A stretch of 32,993 bases of DNA from the NCBI GenBank assembly GCA_035263845.1, contig DATFQY010000058.1, positions 1-32,993 of the forward strand, written 5' to 3'. The notes beneath the pieces are model-generated. The model made no database searches, had not been told where the DNA came from, and saw only the letters and a list, made by a program, of their open reading frames with translations. The translations under genes and the position numbers were made by a program. Shown piece by piece: positions 22,147 to 30,136 of this stretch; within the stretch, counting starts at the first letter, position 1; each line of letters starts with the position of its first letter. The DNA is from JAWOLE01 sp035263845 (lineage in GTDB: Bacteria; Acidobacteriota; Thermoanaerobaculia; UBA5066; Gp7-AA6).

Positions 22147-23852
22147 TCGATCCTGTAGATGAAGAAGCCCTGGCCGACGCGGTCGATCGGCTTGTAGCGG
22201 ACCAGCCAGTCGGTCGGGAGGCGCTCCATCTTCGCCGCAATGAGCCCGCGGACCAGGATCTGCGTCCCGACGGCGTAGAGGCCGGGAGGAGGCGGGTCCT
22301 TGCGCATGAACTCGTACCAGTTGAACTTGATCCCGTAGTAGCCGGGAAGGACGCTGTACGGCGTGTAGAGGTTGATCTTCTCGACGCCGTGCTCGTCCAT
22401 CCAGGTCTTCAACCGCTTCAGGTCCGTGCCCCAGTCGAGGTTGGAGTCGTCGAGGTACTTGTAGCCGTTCTTCGAGCCTCCCACGAAGTCTGTGAAGTAG
22501 GGGATGTAGTCGGGGAAGACCCGGACCGTGGAGAAGGCGAGCCAGGCCGCCAGAGCGCCCGCGACGGCGGTTCGAGCGCGCCGCGCCAGGAAGAAGTCCG
22601 TCAGGCGGGAGATGAAGACGAACAGCAGCGGGAAGACCGGCAGGATGTAGCGCACCCCGACGTTGGACGCCAGGGCCGAGGTGATGACGAAGAAGAGCGC
22701 CGCCGGCAGGAGCAGGAACCCTTCATCGCGCCACTTCGGTCTCGGAGCGACCCCAAGCAGCGCGAGCGACGTGAGCAAGAGCAGAATCGTGGGGGCGGGA
22801 GTCTTGAAGAAGAACGCCGCGAGGAAGTAGTACCAGAAACCGCCCTGCTGGAAGTTGCCCGCGAGGTAGAGCCAATACTCCGGGTGGTGGTTGGCGTTCA
22901 CGAGCGTCATGCCCTTGACATAGAAGAGCGGGTCCCTCGGGAAGAAGAAGATCGCCCAGACCAGCGTGAAGGCGACCACAATGACGATCGCGCACGCCCG
23001 CCCGGCGAGGAGGAGGCGGGGCCCGGTTCCCCGGACCTCGGGAAACGCGACAAGCCGCGCCGGTCCCGGAGCGCCGGAAGGATTCTGCGGCCGCGGCCGC
23101 AGGGCGGCGAGGGCGAGCAGCGCGGGAAGGAGCGGAACGAGGATCACCGCCGAGAACTTCGTGGCCAGGGCGAGCCCCATCGCCACACCGGCGAAGACCA
23201 GGTTGCGGATCCGCCCCTCCCTCGAGAACCGCCAGAGCCAGTAGACCGTGAGGAAGAAGAAGCACGTCAGGCCGAGGTCCATCGTCACGAAGCGGGAGTG
23301 CGCCAGGATGTTCGGGCAGAAGGCATAGAGAAAGAGCGCCGCAAGCCCTGCCCGCCGTCCGTAGAGCTCGGAGGCCCACCGGAAGACGAAATACCCCAGG
23401 AGGATCGAGAGCAGGACGATCGGCACCCGTCCCCAGAAGAGCATCTCGTCGGCGTGGTTCGAGTAGAGAAAGTGCACGCCGAAGGTCGTCTGCTCCGGCG
23501 GGTCCTTCGTCCAGCTCGGGTCGTCCCACTTCACCACCGGGTCCATGAAGAGGAAGGTCGGAAGCGAAGAAAGAAGCTTGATGAAGGGCGGATGCTCGGG
23601 ATTGAGGCGAAAGTCGCCCGTCTTCCAGTACGTGTAGCCGGCCGGCAGGTGCGCGGGCTCGTCCGCCGAAGCGGTCAGGTACGAGAGGCTGCAGAACTCC
23701 TGGAGGAAGGCGGCGAGCAGCAGCGCGACGAGCAGCGCGGTCTGACGCGCCGCGGCGCGGCCGGCGAGGATCCGCGCCTTGGCCGCGGTACGAGCGTCGG
23801 CGGCTTTCGCGGGTGCCGTCCGTTTTCCCAGATTCTGATGCACGGCTCTCAC
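22143..23852 (-). CDS. GT39/ArnT-like membrane glycosyltransferase
   Basis: The protein has 569 aa. After a basic N-terminus and a helix at 38-55, the first outer loop holds ADEPAHLPAGYTYWKTGDFR (63-82) and NPEHPPFIKLLSSLP (84-98). The DE pair and the NPEHPP motif are typical of dolichyl/polyprenyl-phosphate-mannose protein mannosyltransferases and ArnT. Later motifs are LATKFSAVILVPLL and GVRYILPVFPLLFVF, the latter matching the conserved RxxLPxxPF segment of the family. It probably transfers a sugar from a polyprenyl phosphate to a protein or glycan on the outer face of the inner membrane. The start is a GTG at 23852; a second GTG three codons later is equally possible. The YfhO-like gene follows with a 4-base overlap. 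Upstream, only 47 bp separate it from the divergent P2 gene. Confidence 0.85.
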   Translation of the reverse strand: MRAVHQNLGKRTAPAKAADARTAAKARILAGRAAARQTALLVALLLAAFLQEFCSLSYLTASADEPAHLPAGYTYWKTGDFRLNPEHPPFIKLLSSLPTFLFMDPVVKWDDPSWTKDPPEQTTFGVHFLYSNHADEMLFWGRVPIVLLSILLGYFVFRWASELYGRRAGLAALFLYAFCPNILAHSRFVTMDLGLTCFFFLTVYWLWRFSREGRIRNLVFAGVAMGLALATKFSAVILVPLLPALLALAALRPRPQNPSGAPGPARLVAFPEVRGTGPRLLLAGRACAIVIVVAFTLVWAIFFFPRDPLFYVKGMTLVNANHHPEYWLYLAGNFQQGGFWYYFLAAFFFKTPAPTILLLLTSLALLGVAPRPKWRDEGFLLLPAALFFVITSALASNVGVRYILPVFPLLFVFISRLTDFFLARRARTAVAGALAAWLAFSTVRVFPDYIPYFTDFVGGSKNGYKYLDDSNLDWGTDLKRLKTWMDEHGVEKINLYTPYSVLPGYYGIKFNWYEFMRKDPPPPGLYAVGTQILVRGLIAAKMERLPTDWLVRYKPIDRVGQGFFIYRIE

Positions 23853-23899
23853 CGAAGCATACCGGCCTCCTCGTGCTACTCTGGGGCAGAGAGGGTTCC
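23853..23899. promoter_or_regulatory. 47-bp divergent promoter region between GT39-like gene and P2
   Basis: Both genes must use signals in or overlapping this gap. For P2, TACTCT at 23877-23882 lies 17 bases before the ATG, and GAGGG forms the ribosome site. No good -35 was found. The short spacing suggests short leaders and possibly linked control of the two directions. Confidence 0.35.
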
Positions 23900-25075
23900 A
23901 TGAAGACTTCCCGGCTCCTTCGGCGGATGGGTGTCGTGCTTTCGATCGGACTGTCGGCTTTGATGACAGGTGGCGGCGCCGCGCTTCTGGGCAACTGCGG
24001 CCCGTTCACGGACGTTGCGCAGGACGTGTTTTGCCCGTTCGTCCTCGAGATCTTCTACCTGGGGATCACGACCGGTACCACGGCGACGACGTACGACCCG
24101 ACGAGCAACGTCTCGCGGCTCCAGATGGCCGCGTTCCTCTCCCGGACCGTGGACGGGGTGCTCAAGCGCGGAGGCCGCCGGGCGGCACTCGACCAGTTCT
24201 GGACGACGCAGAACTCCACCGTGATGGGGATGACCGACGTCGGCACCGATCCGACTCTTATCGCGTTCGACGGCGCCGACGTCTGGGTGGCCAACGAGGG
24301 GACGGGAACGGTCTCGCGGGTGCGGGCGAGCGATGGGAAGCTGCTGGAGACGTGGACCGGGGCGACGGCCGCGTGGGGCGTTCTCGTCGCGATGGGAAAG
24401 ATCATCGTGACCGGGGAGGGGCAGCCGAGCAGCCTCTACCAGATCGACCCGTCCGCGGCGGCCGGGGTGGTGACGACGGTGGCCACGAACCTCGGGGACA
24501 ATGCCCAGGGGATCTCCTTCGACGGGACACGGATCTGGGTCGGCAACGTCTCCTCGTCCAGCGTGTCGATCGTGACGCCCGGAGCGAGTCTCCCGTGGAC
24601 GGTCACCACGGTGACGACGGGGTTCGACGGCCCGGTCGGAACCGTCTTCGACGGATCGAACATCTGGATCGCCGACAACACCGGGCTCCTTCGCAAGGTC
24701 GACTCCAGCGGGGCGATCCTGCAGACCGTGACGCTGGCGGTCAACGGAGGCGAGTACCCCGTCTTCGACGGCTCCAACATCTGGCTCCCGCTCAGCGGAG
24801 GGCCGGCACTCGCGGTCGTGCGCGCGTCCACGGGGGCGGTTCTTGGCACACTGACCGGCAATGGGATCGGCGCAGACGTGAAGCAGGCGGCCTTCGACGG
24901 CCAGCGGATCCTCGTCACGAGCTACTTTGCCAATACGCTTTCGCTTTGGAAGGCGGCCGACCTGACGCCCCTCGGGTTCGTCCAGATGGAAACCATTCAC
25001 CCGTTGGGAGTTTGCAGCGACGGCGTCAACTTCTGGATCGCGTTGAACATCGGACACGCCATCGCCCGGTTCTGA
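23900..25075 (+). CDS. P2: secreted SLH-like / seven-bladed propeller protein
   Basis: P2 has 391 aa from the ATG at 23900, which has GAGGG about 5 bases upstream and places the signal peptide (1-32) at the N-terminus; a start at 23813 would bury it. The SLH-like part has Cys33 and Cys45, LGITTGTTATTYDPTSN and VSRLQMAAFLSRTVDG. All seven blades are visible: FDGADVWV, AMGKIIVT, FDGTRIWV, FDGSNIWI, FDGSNIWL, FDGQRILV and SDGVNFWI. The end is AIARF. Its SLH segment is closest to that of P1. It is flanked on both sides by minus-strand membrane protein genes: the GT39-like gene upstream and the second YfhO-like gene, convergent, downstream. Confidence 0.85.
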   Translation: MKTSRLLRRMGVVLSIGLSALMTGGGAALLGNCGPFTDVAQDVFCPFVLEIFYLGITTGTTATTYDPTSNVSRLQMAAFLSRTVDGVLKRGGRRAALDQFWTTQNSTVMGMTDVGTDPTLIAFDGADVWVANEGTGTVSRVRASDGKLLETWTGATAAWGVLVAMGKIIVTGEGQPSSLYQIDPSAAAGVVTTVATNLGDNAQGISFDGTRIWVGNVSSSSVSIVTPGASLPWTVTTVTTGFDGPVGTVFDGSNIWIADNTGLLRKVDSSGAILQTVTLAVNGGEYPVFDGSNIWLPLSGGPALAVVRASTGAVLGTLTGNGIGADVKQAAFDGQRILVTSYFANTLSLWKAADLTPLGFVQMETIHPLGVCSDGVNFWIALNIGHAIARF

Positions 25076-25091
25076 CCGGAGAACGAGGGGC

Positions 25092-25112
25092 GGGCGGGTG
25101 GAGGACCCGCCC
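25092..25112. terminator. GC-rich hairpin between convergent stops
   Basis: GGGCGGGT (25092-25099) pairs perfectly with ACCCGCCC (25105-25112) around a 5-base loop, in the 37 bp between the P2 stop and the stop of YfhO-like copy 2. No T-run follows in either direction. The same kind of word (GTAGGGGCGGGT... on the minus strand) is common as a dispersed intergenic element in high-GC bacteria. It probably serves as a shared 3' end or stabiliser. Confidence 0.55.
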
Positions 25113-27581
25113 CTACAGCGCCGATTGGGGACGGGGGCGCGAGAGGACTAACCCGGCGGCGATCAGGAGGAAGAGGACTGGGCCGAATCGGGAGACTCTT
25201 CCGCCGGGGACCCGCTCGATCCACTCGACGAGGTGTTTGCCGGCCGGCATGCGGATGGCCGAAAAGGCGAGCTGCGCCGGGAAGCACTCGACGGGCTTGC
25301 CGTCGAGGAGCACGGTGCGGTAGGTAAAGAAGCCGCGCAGGACGAAGAGCCAGGTTGCATCGGGCGCGTCGGCCTCCAGCCTCAGGCGCTCGGGAGTCCG
25401 CTCCAGGACTTTCACCGTTCCGGGCCTCGCCGTTCCCTCGCCGCGCTTGCCGGACTCGATGACGATCTCGCCTTCGTCCACGTGGCCGACGAGGTCGAGG
25501 GCTTCCGTCGCGCTCCACTGCTCCTTCCACTTCTGGACGAGGCGGATGTCGGGGAAGGCCTTCTCGATCCCGTCCACGATCTGGACGTTGTTGCCGTAGA
25601 TCGGGTGATAACCGGCGACCGGCTGCTGGTCGCGGAAACGGATCCCCCAGCGAAGCGCCAGGCTGCCGAAAAAGTTGGGCGAGTCGCGGTACCCGTCCAT
25701 GAAGGAGATGCGCCGCAGGCTCTCGGTGCGCGAGAGGTTGCCGTCGTCGAAGTCGTAGTTGAGCACCGTGCCGGCCCCCCACAGCTCGTGCATGAAGTAC
25801 TGCCAGTTGCGCCGGAAGAGCTCGAACTGTCCGAAGTCGGTCGTGCCCTGGAGCTCCTCGAGGATGGACGGAGGTCGGTAGCTCGCCTCCCCGAGCACGC
25901 GGTACTCGCCGGCCGGGTCGTTCTTGCGGAGATACCAGACGAGTGGCGTGGGGCCGATCAGGTAGTCGGTGTCGTAAGTCTGCGCGATCTTGGCGTCGGC
26001 GAGGATCGGGACGAGAGTGAAGATCGCCAGCGCCGCCGCGAAGGCTTTCTTCGTTCCCTTCTGGAGCAGGTCCAGCCCCACGACCGTCGCCATCCAGAGG
26101 AGGCCGCCTTCGATCAACGCGCGCGGCAGAACCGTCGAGGCGCGCTTGCCGTAGGGCAGGTCCACGCCGGTCAGGAGCATCACGGCATCCCGCGTCCCTT
26201 CCTGTGAGATCCAGGAGAGGAGGGCCAGCAGGGCGATCACCGCGCCGACCGCGATCGTCCAGGGGCGCTTTGCCGGACGTCGAAGCGATTCGAAGGAGAG
26301 GCCGACGAGGATCGCGAGCGCGAAGACGATGACGACGCCGAACTTCTCCGGGTAGCGCAGCGGGAAGGGGGAATTGGCGGTCGCCAGCGAGTTGGGAAGG
26401 AAGTTGGGCGGGACGGCGATGATCAGCGCGGCGTAGATCAGGAAACGGGCGAAGCGCACGCCTCGGGGGCGAGCCTCGAACGCCGGGGCCGTCTTCTGCT
26501 GCGGTTTGCCGGGGCCCGCGGCCTTGCGCGCCGCGGCGCCCGGTTTTCGGGACACCGGAGGCGCCTTCGCTCGGCGCCGGCGTGTGGCCACGAAGGCGAC
26601 GACCGCCAGCGCGCCGGCGTAGAAGCTCGAGAAGAACCCGATTCCCTTTCCGTGGAAGACCGCCGTCGCCCAGAGCTCCAGCGGATCGATCTTCCAGGTT
26701 ATGCCGAACGGGTAGGGAACGAAGAACTCGAGGAGCCTCCACGGCGAGATCGAAAAGATGACGACTTCGCCCAGCGTGATCCCGCGGATCGCGCGGTCCG
26801 TCTCGGGTGCCCAGAGGTAGGTCGCGGCGATCTGGGGCAGACCGATGAGAAGGCCCATCCCGATGGCGCCGGCCAGGGTCCGGAGCTCCCGGAACCTTTC
26901 CGCCCTCACCACTTCGGTGAAGATCCAGAGAAGGCACGCCCCGACCGCCATCCCGATGGTGAAGACGTCGCCGCCCAGGAAGTCCAGCCCGAAGAGGAGT
27001 CCGAGGACGACGGGCCTCGCGCCGGGCCTTGCCCATTTCCGAACCAGCGCCCACAGGATCCAGGGAAGGAGCATCACCCCCGGGTGGTGGTTGGTGTAGA
27101 AAACCTCGGAGATCCCGACGCCCGAGAAGACGTAGGTCACCGCGCCGAGCCACCGCGCCGCGGGCGGCGCGCCGAGGGCGCCGAGGAGCATCATCGTGCC
27201 GAGCCCGGCGAGCGCCCAGTGGATGACCGGGTAGAGACGCATCGCGTTCTCGTAGGAGACGACCCCGAGCACCGCTCGTACCGGGTAGAGCGCGCCCGCG
27301 TTCGGGTTGGCCAGCAGCGGCCGGCCTCCAGAGATCCCGCTGATCCAGACCGGCAGGCGGCCGCGCGAGTACGCGTCGTGGATTGCGTGCTCGATCGGCA
27401 GGTTGTATCCGATCAAGTCCCGCCCGCCGAACATCTTCGGCAAGAGGAGCGGGTCCGTGTAGACCCCGAAGACCAGGAGCACGAAGAGCGCTCCCGGCAG
27501 CAGGCGCCGGAGCGCGGCAGGGCGCGGCTGGCTTTCGTCGTTCAGGCGCCGGAAGGATAGGCCATCGGTCGGCCGCGGCAA
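25113..27581 (-). CDS. YfhO-like polytopic membrane protein, copy 2
   Basis: The protein has 822 aa. It aligns along its whole length with the 796-aa protein at 19756-22146, for example FGGRDLIGYNLPIEHAIHDA, SGGRPLLANPNAGALYP, GLPQIAATYLWAPETDRAIR and RTVLLDGKPVECFPAQ. The main difference is a Lys/Ala/Pro-rich cytoplasmic insert in the middle (about residues 345-385), absent from copy 1. The listed start is a TTG at 27581 with no clear ribosome site. Copy 1 starts about 20 residues further in, so the true start may lie at 27520-27581. It diverges from P3 across 56 bp and converges on P2. The family role is probably glycan or lipid-linked sugar transfer outside the inner membrane; the substrate is unknown. 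Confidence 0.78.
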   Translation of the reverse strand: MPRPTDGLSFRRLNDESQPRPAALRRLLPGALFVLLVFGVYTDPLLLPKMFGGRDLIGYNLPIEHAIHDAYSRGRLPVWISGISGGRPLLANPNAGALYPVRAVLGVVSYENAMRLYPVIHWALAGLGTMMLLGALGAPPAARWLGAVTYVFSGVGISEVFYTNHHPGVMLLPWILWALVRKWARPGARPVVLGLLFGLDFLGGDVFTIGMAVGACLLWIFTEVVRAERFRELRTLAGAIGMGLLIGLPQIAATYLWAPETDRAIRGITLGEVVIFSISPWRLLEFFVPYPFGITWKIDPLELWATAVFHGKGIGFFSSFYAGALAVVAFVATRRRRAKAPPVSRKPGAAARKAAGPGKPQQKTAPAFEARPRGVRFARFLIYAALIIAVPPNFLPNSLATANSPFPLRYPEKFGVVIVFALAILVGLSFESLRRPAKRPWTIAVGAVIALLALLSWISQEGTRDAVMLLTGVDLPYGKRASTVLPRALIEGGLLWMATVVGLDLLQKGTKKAFAAALAIFTLVPILADAKIAQTYDTDYLIGPTPLVWYLRKNDPAGEYRVLGEASYRPPSILEELQGTTDFGQFELFRRNWQYFMHELWGAGTVLNYDFDDGNLSRTESLRRISFMDGYRDSPNFFGSLALRWGIRFRDQQPVAGYHPIYGNNVQIVDGIEKAFPDIRLVQKWKEQWSATEALDLVGHVDEGEIVIESGKRGEGTARPGTVKVLERTPERLRLEADAPDATWLFVLRGFFTYRTVLLDGKPVECFPAQLAFSAIRMPAGKHLVEWIERVPGGRVSRFGPVLFLLIAAGLVLSRPRPQSAL

Positions 27582-27637
27582 AACGGCAGGGATCCGAACC
27601 GCCCGAGAGGCGTAGTCTTCGTGTTCAGGAGGAGAAC
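27582..27637. promoter_or_regulatory. 56-bp divergent region between YfhO-like copy 2 and P3
   Basis: A candidate -10, TAGTCT (27613-27618), lies 19 bases before the P3 ATG, with AGGAGGAG as a strong ribosome site. No -35 or operator was recognised. Confidence 0.35.
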
Positions 27638-28819
27638 ATGAAACTCCATTCTCACGTCCGAGTCCTGTTCGTCTTTGCGCTGGCTCTCGGCACGATTCTC
27701 TGCGGAGGCGTCCTGAGCGCCGGCACGGTTTGCGGTCCCTTCCTCGACACCCCCAACGACCCGTTCTGCCCCTTCATCCTGGAGGTCTTCACCCTGCAGA
27801 TCACGACCGGGACGAGCTCCACGACCTACGACCCGACGGCGAACGTGAGCCGGACCCAGATGGCGGCGTTTCTCGCGCGAACCGTGGACACGACGTTGAA
27901 GCATGGCAGCCGCCGGACCGCGATCAACCAACTCTGGTTGCCCAAGAACGCCTCGGTTCTTGGCATCACAACGGTTGGCTCGGGGCCCACTCTGGTCCAG
28001 TCCGACGGCCAGGACCTCTGGGTCGCGAACAATGACGGCAACACGGTGTCGCGGGTCCGGGCTAGCGACGGGCGGGTTCAGGAGACCTGGACCGGGGCGA
28101 CATTCGCCTTCGGGACGCTCATCGCGATGAATCGCGTCCTGGTCACGGGCAGCATGAATCCTGGCACTCTTTACATGATCGATCCGACCAAGGCGGCGGG
28201 CGCCGTCACCACGGTCGCCACCAACCTCGGCAACTTCCCGGACGGGATCGCCTTCGATGGCACGCATGTCTTCACCGCGAACGAGGATGGCCTTACCGGC
28301 TCGGTTTCGATCGTTACTCCCGGCGCCTCGCCCCCCTGGACCGTCGCGACGGTGACCGTCGGAGTCTCTCCGACCAAGCCCACGGGCGCTCTCTACGACG
28401 GATCGAGCATCTGGGTGACGGACCGCGGCCAGAACACTCTCCTGAGGCTCGACGCCGCCGGCGCCGTCCTCCAGACGGTGACGGTAGGCACCACGCCGTT
28501 TTTCCCGGTCTTCGATGGAACGAACATCTGGGTTCCCAATGACGGCTCGAACAGCGTGACAGTCGTTCGCGCTTCGACCGGAGTGGTTCTTCAGACGCTG
28601 TTCGGCAACGGCATGAGCTTTCCGACCTCCGCGGCATTCGACGGCGAACGGATCCTGGTGGCCAACGGAGGCAACTCCGTGTCTCTCTGGAAAGCGGCGG
28701 ATCTCACCCCGCTCGGGTCCGTCCCGACCGGAGCCAGCACCGGTCCTTTTGGGGCGTGCAGCGACGGCGTGCGGTTCTGGGTCACGCTGAACACCTCGGC
28801 GCAGCTCATGCGGTTCTGA
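27638..28819 (+). CDS. P3: secreted SLH-like / seven-bladed propeller protein (most divergent copy)
   Basis: P3 has 393 aa. The ATG has AGGAGGAG directly upstream. The signal peptide spans about 1-31. The SLH-like part keeps Cys32 and Cys44 but departs from its relatives: CGPFLDTPNDPFCPF, LQITTGTSSTTYDP and VSRTQMAAFLARTVD, with His where others have Arg (LKHGSRR). Blades are SDGQDLWV, AMNRVLVT, FDGTHVFT, YDGSSIWV, FDGTNIWV, FDGERILV and SDGVRFWV; the end is QLMRF, the only copy with Met for Ala. The extra difference suggests it split from the others earlier. It starts a run of three same-strand copies (P3, P4, P5), with a short gene remnant directly after it. Confidence 0.85.
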   Translation: MKLHSHVRVLFVFALALGTILCGGVLSAGTVCGPFLDTPNDPFCPFILEVFTLQITTGTSSTTYDPTANVSRTQMAAFLARTVDTTLKHGSRRTAINQLWLPKNASVLGITTVGSGPTLVQSDGQDLWVANNDGNTVSRVRASDGRVQETWTGATFAFGTLIAMNRVLVTGSMNPGTLYMIDPTKAAGAVTTVATNLGNFPDGIAFDGTHVFTANEDGLTGSVSIVTPGASPPWTVATVTVGVSPTKPTGALYDGSSIWVTDRGQNTLLRLDAAGAVLQTVTVGTTPFFPVFDGTNIWVPNDGSNSVTVVRASTGVVLQTLFGNGMSFPTSAAFDGERILVANGGNSVSLWKAADLTPLGSVPTGASTGPFGACSDGVRFWVTLNTSAQLMRF

Positions 28820-28841
28820 GCGGGCGCAAGCCCCGGCCGGT

Positions 28842-28901
28842 TCCGTCTGGATCATCCTGGCTTACAAGACGGGGCCGATCGGGCAGCTAGCGCGGTTCTG
28901 A
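28842..28901 (+). pseudogene. 3' remnant of an eighth SLH/propeller paralog
   Basis: Between P3 and P4, one frame reads SVWIILAYKTGPIGQLARF followed by a TGA. This matches the end of the intact copies (for example INFWITLSGPDKLARF of P1): the W-I-x-L strand and the terminal LARF plus stop. No coding sequence for the rest of such a gene precedes it; P3's own stop lies 23 bases upstream. It looks like the tail of a copy lost by deletion, or left by unequal recombination between tandem copies. Confidence 0.7.
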
Positions 28902-28949
28902 GTCTCGAAGCAACTGGAAAGGGTTAGAGTTCTCGTTCGAGGGTCCGCG

Positions 28950-30116
28950 GTGAACAAACTCTTCCACGTCCGGCGAGTGTCCGTTTCTCTTCTGCTGTCG
29001 GTCGCGGCGGCGATTGGCGGCGTGGCGAGCGGGATGCTCGGGGTGTGTGGTCCCTTCACGGACGTTTCCGACGCGGTGTTCTGTCCGTTCGTGCTGGAGA
29101 TCTTCTATCTCGGGATCACGACGGGGACCACGGCGACGACCTACGATCCCGCGGGCAACGTCTCGCGGCTCCAGATGGCGGCGTTCCTCTCGCGAACGGT
29201 GGACGGGGTTCTGAAGCGGGGGAGCTCGCGAGCGGCGCTCGGGCGGTTCTGGCTTCCGGGCTCCTCGGACGCGGTCGGGCTGGCGACCGTCGCCGGCTCG
29301 AATCCCAACTTCGTGAAGTCCGACGGGTCCGATGTCTGGGCGACCTCGCTCGTCAGCCTCTCTCGCGTCCGAGCCTCCGACGGCAAGCTCCTCGCGACAT
29401 GGACTTCCTCGACGCAGCTCTCCGAGCCGATGGTTCTCGCCATGGGGAGAGTGCTCACCGCGGGTTCGGCGAGTCCCGGAAAGCTGATGATGGTGGATCC
29501 GACGCAACCGCCCGGCGCCGTGACGATCGTCGCGTCCAACCTCCTGCCCTTCCCGGTGGGGATCGCATTTGACGGGTCACGAGTCTGGGTCGTCAACAGC
29601 GGTCCTCCCATCGGCGTCTCGATCGTCACTCCGGGCCCGACGATCCCATGGACGGTGACGACGGTCACGACCGGCGACGGCGTCGCCACCGGAGCGCTTT
29701 TCGACGGGACGAGCGTCTGGATCACGGACTCTCAGCTTCGCAAGCTCGACGCGTCCGGCGCGATCGTCCAGACCGTCGCGGTCTCCGGGACCTCGACACA
29801 CCCCGTCTTCGACGGCGCGAACATCTGGGTCCCCGACTTCGGCGGTTCCGTGGCGGTCGTGCGCGCCTCGACCGGCGTGATCCTCCAGACGCTGACGGGC
29901 AACGGCCTGGGCAGCGCGGTGGCGGCCGCGTTCGACGGCGATCGGATCCTGGTCACGAGCCCAAACGCCGACGGGGTCTCTCTCTGGAAGGCGGCGGACC
30001 TTACCCCGCTCGGGTTCTTCTCGACGGGCGCCGGTTCCAACCCCTACGGCGCCTGCAGCGACGGCATCCAGTTCTGGATCGCCTTGAACGGCAAGAGCCA
30101 TATCGCGCGGTTCTGA
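28950..30116 (+). CDS. P4: secreted SLH-like / seven-bladed propeller protein
   Basis: P4 has 388 aa. The start is a GTG at 28950, with GAGGG 7 bases upstream and a TAGAGT 19 bases upstream as a possible -10. The signal peptide spans 1-32; Cys33 and Cys45 bracket the first part of the SLH-like domain (CGPFTDVSDAVFCPF). Blade motifs are SDGSDVWA, AMGRVLTA, FDGSRVWV, FDGTSVWI, FDGANIWV, FDGDRILV and SDGIQFWI; the end is HIARF. It is closest to P5: both share a TWTS-x-TQL segment, DPT-x-PPG and TPGPTIPWTVTTVT, absent in that form from P1-P3. This suggests a recent tandem duplication. P5 starts 20 bases after its stop. Confidence 0.85.
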   Translation: MNKLFHVRRVSVSLLLSVAAAIGGVASGMLGVCGPFTDVSDAVFCPFVLEIFYLGITTGTTATTYDPAGNVSRLQMAAFLSRTVDGVLKRGSSRAALGRFWLPGSSDAVGLATVAGSNPNFVKSDGSDVWATSLVSLSRVRASDGKLLATWTSSTQLSEPMVLAMGRVLTAGSASPGKLMMVDPTQPPGAVTIVASNLLPFPVGIAFDGSRVWVVNSGPPIGVSIVTPGPTIPWTVTTVTTGDGVATGALFDGTSVWITDSQLRKLDASGAIVQTVAVSGTSTHPVFDGANIWVPDFGGSVAVVRASTGVILQTLTGNGLGSAVAAAFDGDRILVTSPNADGVSLWKAADLTPLGFFSTGAGSNPYGACSDGIQFWIALNGKSHIARF

Positions 30117-30136
30117 ACCGCCCGGCAGGAGGAGAC

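Noticed and set aside
19735..22158. 807-aa plus-strand frame over YfhO-like copy 1
   Set aside because: Charged low-complexity sequence (RRERQVRRKR-like) mirroring a membrane protein; no domain visible.
22389..23903. 504-aa plus-strand frame over the GT39-like gene
   Set aside because: Same kind of charged mirror translation; the minus strand has the DE and NPEHPP motifs.
24997..27153. 718-aa minus-strand frame overlapping YfhO-like copy 2
   Set aside because: It is a +1/+2 shifted frame of a well-supported gene, Arg/Gly-rich, with no motif.
28820..28949. Small RNA gene between P3 and P4
   Set aside because: No stable hairpin with T-run; the stretch is better explained by the 3' remnant of a paralog and the P4 promoter.
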